Assembly: GCF_021300775.1 (NCBI RefSeq)
Contig: NZ_JAJTJP010000003.1
Location: 1 to 64,000 of the forward strand
DNA length: 64,000 nt
Direction of reading: 5' to 3'
From: Parvimonas micra
GTDB taxonomy: Bacteria; Bacillota; Clostridia; Tissierellales; Peptoniphilaceae
Positions 35,231-44,536 of the stretch are shown here, one piece after another (positions within the stretch are counted from its first letter, which is position 1; each line of letters opens with the position of its first letter). Under the pieces are notes generated by a model that was not told the origin of the DNA, searched no databases, and saw nothing but the letters and a program-made list of their open reading frames with translations. The translations under genes were made by a program, and so were the position numbers.

Positions 35231-37039
35231 CTATTTTTCATCATATTTTAATACTGCTAAGAAGGCTTGTTGAGGAACTTCTACACTACCTATTTGTTGC
35301 ATTTTCTTCTTACCTTCTTTTTGTTTTTCAAGTAATTTTCTCTTTCTTGAAATATCTCCACCATAACATTTTGCAAGTACGTCTTTTCTCAAAGCTCTGA
35401 CTGTTTCTCTAGCAATAACTTTTGATCCAATTGACGCTTGAATAGGTACTGCAAATTGATGTCTTGGAATTTCATCTTTTAATCTTTCAACGATATTTCT
35501 TGCTCTATCATAAGATTTTTCACGATGGACAATTATTGAGAATGCATCAACTAAGTCTCCATTAATTAAAATATCTAGTTTTGCTAAGTCAGAACGTTGA
35601 TATCCTTTCAATTCATAATCAAGTGAAGCATATCCCTTTGTTTTAGATTTTAATGCATCAAAAAAGTCATAAATAACTTCATTTAATGGCAAAATATATC
35701 TTAAGCTAACTCTATGTTGGTCAAGATATTCCATATTTTCAAAAATACCTCTTTTATTTTGACATAGATCCATTATTGTTCCAACATAATCTTTTGGAGT
35801 CATAATATTTGCTTCAACAATAGGTTCTTCCATATATTCTATTTCTGTTTCTTTTGGTAAATTACTTGGATTTTGAATTTCAAGAATTTCTCCTGTTTTC
35901 TTTGCAACTTTATAAATTACAGATGGAGCAGTAGTTATTATATTTAAATCAAATTCTCTATCAAGTCTTTCTTGGATAATTTCCATATGCAATAATCCTA
36001 AGAATCCACATCTAAATCCAAATCCTAATGCAACAGAGCTTTCAGGTTCAAAAGATAATGAAGCATCGTTTACTTGAAGTTTTTCTAATGCTTCTCTAAC
36101 ACTGTTAAAATCTTCACCTTCAGCTGGATAAATTCCGCAATAAACCATTGGAACAACTTTTTTATATCCTGGTAATGCTGAGTCAGTCATATTTTCGTAA
36201 TCAGTAATTGTATCCCCAACTCTTGCATCTTTTACATTTTTAATACTAGCTACAACATAGCCTACATCTCCAGCTTTTAATTCTCCAGTTTGAACATTTC
36301 CAGATGCTGTATATCCTACTTCTGTTACTTCAAATTTACCCTTAGTTGCCATCATATAGATTGTCATGCCTTCTTTTAATGTTCCTTCTACTACACGAAC
36401 ATAAGACACAACACCTTTATATGAATCGTAATATGAATCAAAAATTAAAGCTTTAAGTGGAGCATTTTCATCTCCAGTAGGTGCCGGAACATTATTTACA
36501 ATATCTTCTAAAACATCTTCAATATTAAGTCCCTCTTTTGCAGAAACTAATGGTATTCCATCTGTATCAAATCCTGTTATATCTTCTATTTCTTCCTTTA
36601 CTTCATCAATTCTAGCTGATGGTAAATCTATTTTATTTATAACCGGTAAAATTTCTAAATCTTGTTCTAATGCTAAATATACATTTCCTAAAGTTTGTGC
36701 CTCAACACCTTGAGTAGCATCTACTACTAGAATAGCACCCTCACATGCAGCAAGACTTCTTGAAACTTCATATGTAAAATCAACATGTCCCGGTGTGTCT
36801 ATAAGATTTAAAACATAAGTTTCTTCATCTTTAGCTTTATAGAAAAGTTTAACAGCTTTCAGTTTTATAGTAATTCCTCTTTCTCTTTCAAGATCCATAC
36901 TATCTAAAACCTGTTCTTCCATTTCTCTTTTGCTCATCATTCCTGTTTTTTCTATTAATCTATCTGCAAGTGTAGATTTTCCATGATCTATATGTGCGAT
37001 TATAGAGAAGTTTCTAATATTTTTTTGATCTATCTTCAT
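35231..37039 (-). CDS. lepA: Elongation factor 4 (LepA)
   Basis: A 602-residue translational GTPase that back-translocates or helps biogenesis of ribosomes. G1 AHIDHGKST (about 15-23), G3 DTPGHVDF, G4 NKIDL and G5 SAKEG are all present, and the C-terminal lysine-rich domain ([17 protein letters not shown]) is characteristic of LepA. Full length. Start is ATG; the ribosome site GGAGGG is inside the last codons of lepB. Confidence 0.97.
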   Translation of the reverse strand: MKIDQKNIRNFSIIAHIDHGKSTLADRLIEKTGMMSKREMEEQVLDSMDLERERGITIKLKAVKLFYKAKDEETYVLNLIDTPGHVDFTYEVSRSLAACEGAILVVDATQGVEAQTLGNVYLALEQDLEILPVINKIDLPSARIDEVKEEIEDITGFDTDGIPLVSAKEGLNIEDVLEDIVNNVPAPTGDENAPLKALIFDSYYDSYKGVVSYVRVVEGTLKEGMTIYMMATKGKFEVTEVGYTASGNVQTGELKAGDVGYVVASIKNVKDARVGDTITDYENMTDSALPGYKKVVPMVYCGIYPAEGEDFNSVREALEKLQVNDASLSFEPESSVALGFGFRCGFLGLLHMEIIQERLDREFDLNIITTAPSVIYKVAKKTGEILEIQNPSNLPKETEIEYMEEPIVEANIMTPKDYVGTIMDLCQNKRGIFENMEYLDQHRVSLRYILPLNEVIYDFFDALKSKTKGYASLDYELKGYQRSDLAKLDILINGDLVDAFSIIVHREKSYDRARNIVERLKDEIPRHQFAVPIQASIGSKVIARETVRALRKDVLAKCYGGDISRKRKLLEKQKEGKKKMQQIGSVEVPQQAFLAVLKYDEK

Positions 37040-37042
37040 AAA

Positions 37043-37615
37043 TTACTTTAACCCTCCTAAATTATTAAAAGGATAATATCTAAATATAATTTTACCAACA
37101 ATATCAGATCTTGGAATAACACCTAAATCTCTACTATCTCTACTATTTGATCTATTATCCCCCAAAACGAAAACATATCCTTTTGGAACTTCCCATTTTG
37201 TAGTTTCACTATGTGGTGTAGTAACTTCTGTACTAACATAATCTTCTTCCAATTTTTTCCCATTTAAATAAACTCTATCATTTATTAGTTCAACTGTATC
37301 ACCTTCAACAGCTATAACTCTTTTTAGATAATATTTTTTAGATTCTGGAACATAAAAATCAATAACATCTCCACGAGTAATATTTTTTTTCATAAAAAAT
37401 AATTTATTAACCATAAGTCTATCCCCGTGATTTACTGTTGGATTCATACTTCTACCATCTACTATTGTACTTGTTACAACAAATGTTTTTATTCCAAAAC
37501 TAATTAAAAGTGCAAGAACAATAATTTTTGCATAGTCAAAAAAAGTTTTTACAAAACTACTATCTTTTCTATCTTTAAACTCATTTTTTTCTTCATCAAA
37601 TCTATCGTCTATCAT
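37043..37615 (-). CDS. lepB: Signal peptidase I
   Basis: A 190-residue membrane protease that removes signal peptides. One N-terminal membrane helix (about 24-45) precedes the catalytic serine (GRSMNPT) and lysine (YYLKRVIAVEGD); the conserved GDNRSNSRDSR is present. Start at the ATG at 37615 with GGAGG five bases upstream; the frame begins with a TTG four codons earlier that lies in that ribosome site. No terminator separates it from the chromate-transporter genes upstream (41-base gap), so they probably share a transcript. Confidence 0.95.
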   Translation of the reverse strand: MIDDRFDEEKNEFKDRKDSSFVKTFFDYAKIIVLALLISFGIKTFVVTSTIVDGRSMNPTVNHGDRLMVNKLFFMKKNITRGDVIDFYVPESKKYYLKRVIAVEGDTVELINDRVYLNGKKLEEDYVSTEVTTPHSETTKWEVPKGYVFVLGDNRSNSRDSRDLGVIPRSDIVGKIIFRYYPFNNLGGLK

Positions 37616-37655
37616 AACTTCCTCCAAAATAAGTTACAAGTATTCCATTAAATTT

Positions 37656-38192
37656 TTAATGCTTATCTACTAAAAATTTACAATATAAAACATATCCAAA
37701 TCCACCAAAAAATATAACTAGAAATGGACTAATCTTAAAATAGCTAACTAATATTAAAACAACTAACCCAATTACATAATGAAATGCTTTTAATTGTGTC
37801 TTCTTACCAAGAATTACTACTGCTGAAGCTAAAACCGCAACTAAGGCAGGTTTAACAGCAATAAAAAATTTTTTAACATAGTAATTTGTACTCATATCTT
37901 TAAAAAATATTGCAATTAAAAGTATTGATAAAAATGCTGGTAAAATAGAACACATTAAGCAAACTATTGCTCCTTTTATACCTTTTATTTTATATCCAAC
38001 AATAATACTAATATTACAACCTAAAACTCCAGGTACACTTTGTGCTATACCAAGTGCATCTAGAAATTCTTCTTGTGTCATATATTGTTTTTTTTCTACA
38101 ATTTCTTTATTTATAACTGGAATCATCGCAGCTCCACCACCTACAGTTAGAGTGCTTATCCATAAAAATGTCTTAAATAATTGAAATAACAT
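37656..38192 (-). CDS. Chromate-transport family protein, half-size, second of pair
   Basis: A 178-residue CHR-family membrane protein with about five hydrophobic segments. The motif TVGGGAAMIP near residue 16 and AQSVPGVLGCNISIIVGY (about 49-66) match the short-chain CHR family, in which two adjacent half-size genes make a full transporter. Despite the family name, many such pairs probably have other anion roles; chromate resistance is not implied. Start ATG follows AGGAGG. Confidence 0.87.
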   Translation of the reverse strand: MLFQLFKTFLWISTLTVGGGAAMIPVINKEIVEKKQYMTQEEFLDALGIAQSVPGVLGCNISIIVGYKIKGIKGAIVCLMCSILPAFLSILLIAIFFKDMSTNYYVKKFFIAVKPALVAVLASAVVILGKKTQLKAFHYVIGLVVLILVSYFKISPFLVIFFGGFGYVLYCKFLVDKH

Positions 38193-38201
38193 TGTTGCCT
38201 C

Positions 38202-38723
38202 CTAAATAATCCACATTCCAATAAATCCAGTTACAAAAATAGCAATTATTGGATGTAAATTTTTAAAAGTTGTTAAATAAAAAATAATTCCAAATACAAT
38301 AAACGAATAAATTGTATAAAAATCTGAATCTATTACTGAAACACAACTTGATGCAATTAAACCAAGTACAACAGGTCTAATTCCAATAAAGAAATTTTTT
38401 ATATGTATATTGTTACTAAATTTTTTCATAAACATTACAATCAAAGTTATTAAAATAAAACTTGGTAGAATTACTGCTAATGTAGCAATTATAGATCCTA
38501 TTACTCCATTACCAACAGTATAACCCACAAATGTAGCAAGATTTATAGCTATTGGTCCCGGTGTTACTTGTGAAATTGTTACAAAATTTATAAAGTCAGA
38601 CATTTCTATCCAACCATATTTATCTACAACAAGAGATATAATCAATGGAATCATAGCATATCCGCCACCAAAATTATATGCTCCTATAAATAAGAATACC
38701 AAAAATAAGCTAATTAAAATCAT
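38202..38723 (-). CDS. Chromate-transport family protein, half-size, first of pair
   Basis: A 173-residue partner of the gene that follows 9 bases later. The same motifs are more canonical here: FGGGYAMIPL (about 18-27) and SQVTPGPIAINLATFVGY (about 50-67). About five membrane segments. The start is one base after the prmC stop, with AGGAG formed by the last prmC codons. The two genes are homologous halves, presumably with opposite membrane topology. Confidence 0.88.
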   Translation of the reverse strand: MILISLFLVFLFIGAYNFGGGYAMIPLIISLVVDKYGWIEMSDFINFVTISQVTPGPIAINLATFVGYTVGNGVIGSIIATLAVILPSFILITLIVMFMKKFSNNIHIKNFFIGIRPVVLGLIASSCVSVIDSDFYTIYSFIVFGIIFYLTTFKNLHPIIAIFVTGFIGMWII

Positions 38724-38724
38724 T

Positions 38725-39525
38725 TTATCTCCTCTTAGCTATTATAATTCTATCAAAACCTGCAAAATCTTTTTTTTGAAACAAAATTTCAAATCCATTA
38801 TCAATCAATAAATTAGAAATATCTTCCATTTGATTGTATCCAATTTCAAAAGCCAAAATACCATTATTAGATAAATAGTTTAAAGAATCAGTTATTATTT
38901 CTCTATAAAAAAACAATCCATCTTTTCCTCCATATAAAGCATTTTGAGGTTCAAATGATAGCTCTTTTTCTAATGTTTTCATATCAACTTCATCTATATA
39001 AGGTGGATTTGAAACTATTATATCAAAATTATTATCCTTAACATTTGAAAAAATATCACTTTTAAAAAATTCAACATTTTTTAATTCTAATTTTTCTTTA
39101 TTTTTTTTAGATAAAGTTAGTGCATCTTCACTTATATCTATTCCATAAATATAAGAATTTATAAGATTATCAGCTAAAGCTAGACTAATAGCTCCACTTC
39201 CACAACCAATATCTAAAATTTTATCCTTATTACAATCCATTTTTAAAATTTCATCAACTAAAATTTCTGTTTCAAATCTAGGAATCAAAGCTGATTCATC
39301 TACATATAATTCTAATCCATAGAATTCCCATTTCCCAAAAATATACTGTAATGGATAATTTTGTTTTCTCTTTTCAATTATTTCTAAAAACTTATCATAT
39401 ATTTCATCAATACAAAAATTTAAATCAGCTTTTAATTCAACCAATTTTCTTTCAGTTAAAAATTCTAAAATTAACCAATTCTCATTTGTATCTCCATGTT
39501 TTTTAATTAAATCTTTTATATTCAT
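38725..39525 (-). CDS. prmC: Release-factor glutamine methyltransferase PrmC
   Basis: A 266-residue SAM-dependent methyltransferase that methylates the GGQ glutamine of RF1 and RF2. Motif I is ILDIGCGSGAISLAL and the catalytic NPPY is in IIVSNPPYID; the N-terminal helical domain (about 1-90) is complete and contains the family YIFGKWEFYGLEL. It is usually next to prfA, but here it precedes chromate-family genes and no prfA is in the window. Confidence 0.95.
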   Translation of the reverse strand: MNIKDLIKKHGDTNENWLILEFLTERKLVELKADLNFCIDEIYDKFLEIIEKRKQNYPLQYIFGKWEFYGLELYVDESALIPRFETEILVDEILKMDCNKDKILDIGCGSGAISLALADNLINSYIYGIDISEDALTLSKKNKEKLELKNVEFFKSDIFSNVKDNNFDIIVSNPPYIDEVDMKTLEKELSFEPQNALYGGKDGLFFYREIITDSLNYLSNNGILAFEIGYNQMEDISNLLIDNGFEILFQKKDFAGFDRIIIAKRR

Positions 39526-39539
39526 ATAAAACTCCTAAT

Positions 39540-40031
39540 CTAAGAGATTTTTGAATATAAATCATAGACAAAATTATAAAAATCATCTGAAACTGTTACA
39601 TAAAAAGTATACTCATTATATTTTAAAGTAGCTGTTTTATCTTCAGCAGATAATGATATTGTAAAAACATTATTATTGCTCTCAAAATTTATTGTTAAGT
39701 CTATTGTTCCCATAGTAAGATTAGAATTAGATACAAATTTTGTAAAATCTACTTTTGCAATAACATCATCCATTAATTTTTTATCTTCAATTATATATTT
39801 TTTATCGCTATCAGCTTTTGTAATAACTATTTTATTTAACTCTTGAGAAGATAAGTACTTCTTTTCGATTTTTAAAACATCATTTTTATTTGCATCAGTA
39901 ACAATATAATATTTTTCTCTTTCTTTTCTTAATTTTGCTCTTTCTACGCTGGATTGATAAAAAATTGTTCCTAATCCTAAAAATTCGATGACTAATACTA
40001 TAATAACTATAGGTCTAATATTCTTTTTCAT
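39540..40031 (-). CDS. Membrane-anchored extracytoplasmic protein of unknown function
   Basis: A 163-residue protein with one N-terminal membrane helix (about 6-26) and a beta-rich outside domain. No family recognised. It begins the transcript that continues into prmC (15-base gap) and has AGGGAG upstream. It might be a surface protein co-expressed with translation and secretion genes only by chance of gene order. Confidence 0.65.
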   Translation of the reverse strand: MKKNIRPIVIIVLVIEFLGLGTIFYQSSVERAKLRKEREKYYIVTDANKNDVLKIEKKYLSSQELNKIVITKADSDKKYIIEDKKLMDDVIAKVDFTKFVSNSNLTMGTIDLTINFESNNNVFTISLSAEDKTATLKYNEYTFYVTVSDDFYNFVYDLYSKIS

Positions 40032-40087
40032 AAAGCTCTCCCTAATATAATGATAATAACAAATTAAAACTTTATTAATCCATTATT

Positions 40088-40096
40088 ATTTTATCA
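40088..40096 (-). promoter_or_regulatory. Extended -10 promoter of the 40031-to-32314 operon
   Basis: TGA plus TAAAAT on the minus strand in the context TATGATAAAATAAT, as in the addB and nadK promoters; the -35 is not consensus. The gap 40032-40194 otherwise holds only the nrdR terminator. Confidence 0.5.
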
Positions 40097-40165
40097 TAAT
40101 TTGAGAAAAAAATAAATTAAAAATAAGTAATAATAAGCTAAATATTCATATTTTTTAGAATAATA

Positions 40166-40196
40166 TAAAAAAAGAGGTGAATTTTCATTCACCTCT
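40166..40196 (-). terminator. Terminator of the dcw operon, after nrdR
   Basis: Perfect 10-bp stem AGAGGTGAAT / ATTCACCTCT with a TTTC-type loop (40173-40196), followed on the minus strand by TTTTTTTATATT. It overlaps the nrdR stop codon. Confidence 0.93.
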
Positions 40197-40641
40197 AAAA
40201 TTCTTTTTGTAAATACTCCAAAAATGCTTTTTTATCTTTAAAGTCTTTATATACAGCAGCAAAACGAACATATGAAACTTCATCAAGTGATTTTAAGTAT
40301 TTTAAAACCAATTCTCCAATCTGAGTAGATTTAATTTCATTTTTATAATTTTGTCTAATATCCATTTCAATACTATCGATAACAGATTCTATCTCTTTAT
40401 CTTGTATATTTCTCTTTTCACAGCATTTTTTTATACCAGCAAAAACTTTATTTCTTGAGAAAATTTGTCTTGAACCATCTTTTTTTAATACAAAAATTAC
40501 AAACTCAGGCATTTTTTCGTAAGTTGTAAATTTATAATTACATTTCTCACAAACTCTTCTTCTCTTTACATAAGTTTTATCATGAGAATTTCTAGAATCT
40601 AAAACTCTTGTAGTTTCTGCTCCACAGTTAGGACATTTCAT
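40195..40641 (-). CDS. nrdR: Transcriptional repressor NrdR
   Basis: A 148-residue regulator of ribonucleotide reductase genes. The zinc ribbon (CPNCGAE, residues 3-9, and CEKCNYKF, about 31-38) and the following ATP-cone domain are both present and full-length. Its ATG overlaps the ftsZ stop (TAATG) and no ribosome site is visible, so its translation should depend on ftsZ translation. Confidence 0.96.
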   Translation of the reverse strand: MKCPNCGAETTRVLDSRNSHDKTYVKRRRVCEKCNYKFTTYEKMPEFVIFVLKKDGSRQIFSRNKVFAGIKKCCEKRNIQDKEIESVIDSIEMDIRQNYKNEIKSTQIGELVLKYLKSLDEVSYVRFAAVYKDFKDKKAFLEYLQKEF

Positions 40642-41696
40642 TATCTTAAGAAACTTGGAATGTCTAAATCTAATCCGTCATCTTTTTTATCTAATACAGA
40701 TTTTTTTTCAACGCCAGATGATCTTCTAATTCCACCTGATACAAGAGGATCAAATCCAGTTGCAATAACAGTAATCTTAATATCATCTCCTAATGATTCG
40801 TCAATACCTGTACCAAAGATTACATTAGCATCTCCATCAATAGCTTCTCTAATTAATTCAGCAGCTTCATGTGCTTCTAAAAGACCAACATTTGCAGCTG
40901 TAACATTAAGAAGAACAGCTCTAGCTCCATCAATAGAAGTTTCAAGTAAAGGACTATTAATAGCCATTTTTGCAGCTTCAATAGCTCTGTTTTCTCCACT
41001 TGCTCTACCAATACCCATATGAGCAACACCTTTATCTTCCATTACTGATTTAACATCTGCAAAGTCTAAATTAATTACACTTGGAACAGCTATTAAATCT
41101 GAAATACCTTGAATACCATTCATTAAAACTTCATCTGCCATAGCGAATGCTTCTAACATTGTAGTTCTCTTTTCAGCAATTTGAATTAATTTATCGTTTG
41201 GAATTGTAATTAAAGTATCAACTTTTTCTTTAAGAGCTTCAATACCTTGTTCAGCTTGGATTGCTCTTTTTCTTCCTTCAAATGTAAATGGTTTAGTAAC
41301 TACACCTACAGTTAAAATCCCCATTTCTTTTGCAATTCCTGCAACAACTGGAGCAGCACCTGTACCTGTTCCACCACCCATTCCAGCAGTAACAAATACC
41401 ATATCTGTTCCTTCAAGAGATTTCATTATTTCTTCTTTACTTTCTTCTGCAGCTTTTTCTCCAACTGATGGATTAGCTCCAGCTCCAAGTCCTCTAGTTA
41501 ATTTTTCTCCAATTTGGATTTTTGTTTCTATATCAATAGAATTTAAAATTTGTCTATCAGTGTTTACTGCTACGAAATCAACTCCTCTTAAACCAGATTG
41601 TTTCATTCTTGAGATAGCATTATTTCCGCCACCACCGATACCAAATACTTTAATCTTTGCTAAATCATTTCCATAAACTTCCATTTCAAATGCCAT
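40641..41696 (-). CDS. ftsZ: Cell division protein FtsZ
   Basis: A 351-residue tubulin-like GTPase that forms the division ring. The tubulin signature [10 protein letters not shown] (about 106-115) and the N-terminal GGGGNNA are intact. The C-terminal linker is very short (about 25 residues) and ends in [10 protein letters not shown], the peptide that normally binds FtsA, SepF or ZapA-type partners. A TATAAT at 41748-41753 in the 80-base gap before it may be a local promoter, with a weak -35. No ftsA lies between ftsQ and ftsZ. Confidence 0.97.
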   Translation of the reverse strand: MAFEMEVYGNDLAKIKVFGIGGGGNNAISRMKQSGLRGVDFVAVNTDRQILNSIDIETKIQIGEKLTRGLGAGANPSVGEKAAEESKEEIMKSLEGTDMVFVTAGMGGGTGTGAAPVVAGIAKEMGILTVGVVTKPFTFEGRKRAIQAEQGIEALKEKVDTLITIPNDKLIQIAEKRTTMLEAFAMADEVLMNGIQGISDLIAVPSVINLDFADVKSVMEDKGVAHMGIGRASGENRAIEAAKMAINSPLLETSIDGARAVLLNVTAANVGLLEAHEAAELIREAIDGDANVIFGTGIDESLGDDIKITVIATGFDPLVSGGIRRSSGVEKKSVLDKKDDGLDLDIPSFLR

Positions 41697-41776
41697 TATT
41701 ATTTCCTCCTATGTTATTTATACTTAATTATTTAGATAACCATTTTTATTATACTAAATTTTCAAACAAAATTCTA

Positions 41777-43420
41777 CTATTTTTTAACGATTATTGGATT
41801 ATCTCCAACATTTAATATAATTTCTTTTGCATTTATTCCTTCTAATTGTATTTTTTTAATTAAAATTCCAATTATTTGAGTTTTCTTTGCATAATCTTTT
41901 AAATCTCCAAATATAACTTTGAAAGAATTTTTAAATTCTAAAACAATTTCTGAATCATTTGTAAAGTCTATACTAACAATATCAAAGTAATATTCCTTTG
42001 TTATTATATCAAGTAGAAATTTAACTTTATCCTCATCATCAGAGAAGTTTTCTCCTACTTTTAATCCAGTTCCAGGAATACCTTTCAACTGAATTCCAGA
42101 AGCTTTAGAATTATCAGTTGCAACTTCTTTAACTTTTCCGTAGTTATCTATTGTTGTCAATCCGCTAGCCGTATTGATATATGCACTTACATAATTTTCT
42201 TTAACTTCTATTTCTAAAATATTAGGAAAATTCTTCTTAACATTTACACTTTCAATATTTGAAAGTTCTTTTAAGTTTTTCTTAATTTTACTTGTTGAAA
42301 CCAAGAATATATTATCTCCAATATTTACTCCACTTTTAGAAATTAAAATTTCTTTTTCGTTTGCTACATTTCCAACTACATTTATATAATCTATTTTAAA
42401 TAAATCATGAGTTAAACCAAAATAAACTGATATTGCAAAACATGCTAATAAAAATACTAATAAGAATTTACAGAATAATCTAAACCCTCTTCTTTTTTTC
42501 TTTTTATTACCTTTCTTGTCTATATAATATTCATCTTCTTCATCTTCTTCATCAAAAGAAAACTCATCTGTAGTATCCTTCAAATCTTCATAATAATCTG
42601 GTTTTTGATTTACATTTACAAAAGCTTGTGTCATTGTAGTATCAACTTCGTCTAAGCTTCCAAAATCGTCATCATCTTCTTCAACTAATTCATTATTTTC
42701 GATTATTTCTTGATTCTTTTCAAATAAAGAATCATAATTTCCTTCATTACTTGATAATTCATTATTTGCAATACTATATCTATTGAATATTGAATCTTCT
42801 TCATTACCATCTACAATAGGTATTTCAGAATTTTCAACTCCATCTCCAAACTTATCTTCAGGTTGAACCTTAATTTGTTGAGTTTCTTCTAAAATATTTT
42901 CTTCTTGTATATTATTAGATTGAAGATTATCATTTTTACCTTCTTCCGCTTGTTTATCTAATTCACTTTCAACATTTGGAACAATGTCTTCTTCTGATTC
43001 TAAACTTCCAAAATCATCATCGTCATCTTCATCTAATACTTCTTCATATTCTTCTTTAGATTCAAATTCTTTGCTTTCACTAATATCCTTAAGAATTTCT
43101 TCTTCCTTTTCATTTACTATTTCAACTTCATTTTCTTCTTTAGCATCAATTTCGTCAGGAATTTCTTGAAAAACTTCGTCTTCTAAAATTTCTTCAGATA
43201 TTAATACCTCATTTTTTGTTTCTTCAGAAGAAGTATTTTCTTTCTCGTAATTTTTCTTATCAAAATCTACACTTTCAAAATCTTCAAAGAATGATTCGTC
43301 AATAGTATAACTCTTAGATTTCAAATTATCATATTCATAAAATTCATCATGCTCTGAACTAACTTCATCAGATCTCTTTTTTACAAATATTTTTGGCTTT
43401 TTCCCGTTATTACCAGACAT
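41777..43420 (-). CDS. ftsQ: Cell division protein FtsQ/DivIB with a long acidic cytoplasmic extension
   Basis: A 547-residue protein, about twice the usual DivIB length. Residues 1-300 are cytoplasmic, low-complexity and strongly acidic; residues 304-312 are a basic stop (KGNKKKKRR), 313-335 the membrane helix, and the outside part holds the POTRA domain (FKIDYINVVGN about 341-351) and the FtsQ beta domain. Within the acidic part the motif EDDDDDFGSL (131-140) recurs as EEDDDDFGSL (247-256). Its role, with FtsL and the division PBP, is to regulate septal peptidoglycan synthesis. AGGAG lies 6 bases before the ATG. Confidence 0.9.
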   Translation of the reverse strand: MSGNNGKKPKIFVKKRSDEVSSEHDEFYEYDNLKSKSYTIDESFFEDFESVDFDKKNYEKENTSSEETKNEVLISEEILEDEVFQEIPDEIDAKEENEVEIVNEKEEEILKDISESKEFESKEEYEEVLDEDDDDDFGSLESEEDIVPNVESELDKQAEEGKNDNLQSNNIQEENILEETQQIKVQPEDKFGDGVENSEIPIVDGNEEDSIFNRYSIANNELSSNEGNYDSLFEKNQEIIENNELVEEDDDDFGSLDEVDTTMTQAFVNVNQKPDYYEDLKDTTDEFSFDEEDEEDEYYIDKKGNKKKKRRGFRLFCKFLLVFLLACFAISVYFGLTHDLFKIDYINVVGNVANEKEILISKSGVNIGDNIFLVSTSKIKKNLKELSNIESVNVKKNFPNILEIEVKENYVSAYINTASGLTTIDNYGKVKEVATDNSKASGIQLKGIPGTGLKVGENFSDDEDKVKFLLDIITKEYYFDIVSIDFTNDSEIVLEFKNSFKVIFGDLKDYAKKTQIIGILIKKIQLEGINAKEIILNVGDNPIIVKK

Positions 43421-43422
43421 CC

Positions 43423-44535
43423 TTATCTCCTCCCTTTAAATTTATCATAAAAAATTGAAACAAAATCGCTTACTGCATTTGGTGTTGCAAATTTCTTTGC
43501 GTTTTCTTTCATTTGTTCAAGTTTATTATTATCAAAAACTATTTTTTCTATATTTTCCCATAATAAATCTGAATTCAAATCTTTTTCAAGAATTAGCTCA
43601 GAAGCTCCTATATCTTTATAGGCTCTAGCATTATATTCTTGATGATTTTCAGTAGTATAAGCTTTCGGTATTAATATACTAGCCAATCCAATTTTTGAAA
43701 TCTCAGCTAGTGTTATTGCTCCAGAACTTGTTATTACTAAGTCTGAAACTCCGTATGCTTTATCCATTTCTATCATATAAGGTAAGATTCTTACATTCTT
43801 ACCAATTTTAATTTCTCTTTTATTTACTTCTTCTATGAATTTATCATAATTTTTTTTACCAGTAACATGAATTAAAGATATTTTTTCATTATTATTAAAT
43901 TTATCTAGAATTCCTATTACAGCTTTATTTAATTCTTCACTACCATTACTTCCTCCAAAAGAAAATATATTTTTAGTATTTTTATCAAGTCCAAAAAACT
44001 CTAATGAACTCTCTCTATCTAATACTTCAAATCTATTTCTTATCGGATTACCTGTTACAACACATTTTTCATTATTTTTAAAGAATTTAATGGATTCCTT
44101 AAATGTAACAGCCATAGCGTCAACATATTTTGACAATATTCTATTTGTAATTCCAGGGTAGCTATTTTGTTCGTGGAATATTGTATAAATTCCAAGTTTG
44201 TGTGCTTTATATAAAACCGGTCCCGTTACAAATCCTCCAGTACCAATAACTACATCTGGTTTGAATTCTTTTAATATTTTCTTTGCTTGAGACAGTCCTT
44301 TTAACAATACAAATACTGACTTAAAAAGTTTTAAATTAATTTTTCTAGGAAGTCCCATTACTTCTATTGATTTATAGTCGATATTTAAGCTTGGAATCAA
44401 TTCACTTTCCATACTATTTTTCGAACCTATATATAAAATTTCTATATTTTCATCTCTTTTTTTTAATTCTTCAATTATTGCAACGGCAGGATATATATGT
44501 CCTCCTGTACCTCCACCTGTTATTACAACTTTCAT
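43423..44535 (-). CDS. murG: UDP-N-acetylglucosamine-lipid I transferase MurG
   Basis: A 370-residue peripheral membrane glycosyltransferase making lipid II. The N-terminal ITGGGTGGHIYPA loop and the second glycine-rich loop (FSFGGSNGSEELN) that bind the donor and lipid are present. The frame reaches 44556, but the ATG at 44535 has AAAGGGAG at the right spacing and begins with the family MKVVITGGGTGGH. It starts one base after ftsW. Confidence 0.96.
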   Translation of the reverse strand: MKVVITGGGTGGHIYPAVAIIEELKKRDENIEILYIGSKNSMESELIPSLNIDYKSIEVMGLPRKINLKLFKSVFVLLKGLSQAKKILKEFKPDVVIGTGGFVTGPVLYKAHKLGIYTIFHEQNSYPGITNRILSKYVDAMAVTFKESIKFFKNNEKCVVTGNPIRNRFEVLDRESSLEFFGLDKNTKNIFSFGGSNGSEELNKAVIGILDKFNNNEKISLIHVTGKKNYDKFIEEVNKREIKIGKNVRILPYMIEMDKAYGVSDLVITSSGAITLAEISKIGLASILIPKAYTTENHQEYNARAYKDIGASELILEKDLNSDLLWENIEKIVFDNNKLEQMKENAKKFATPNAVSDFVSIFYDKFKGRR

Positions 44536-44536
44536 A

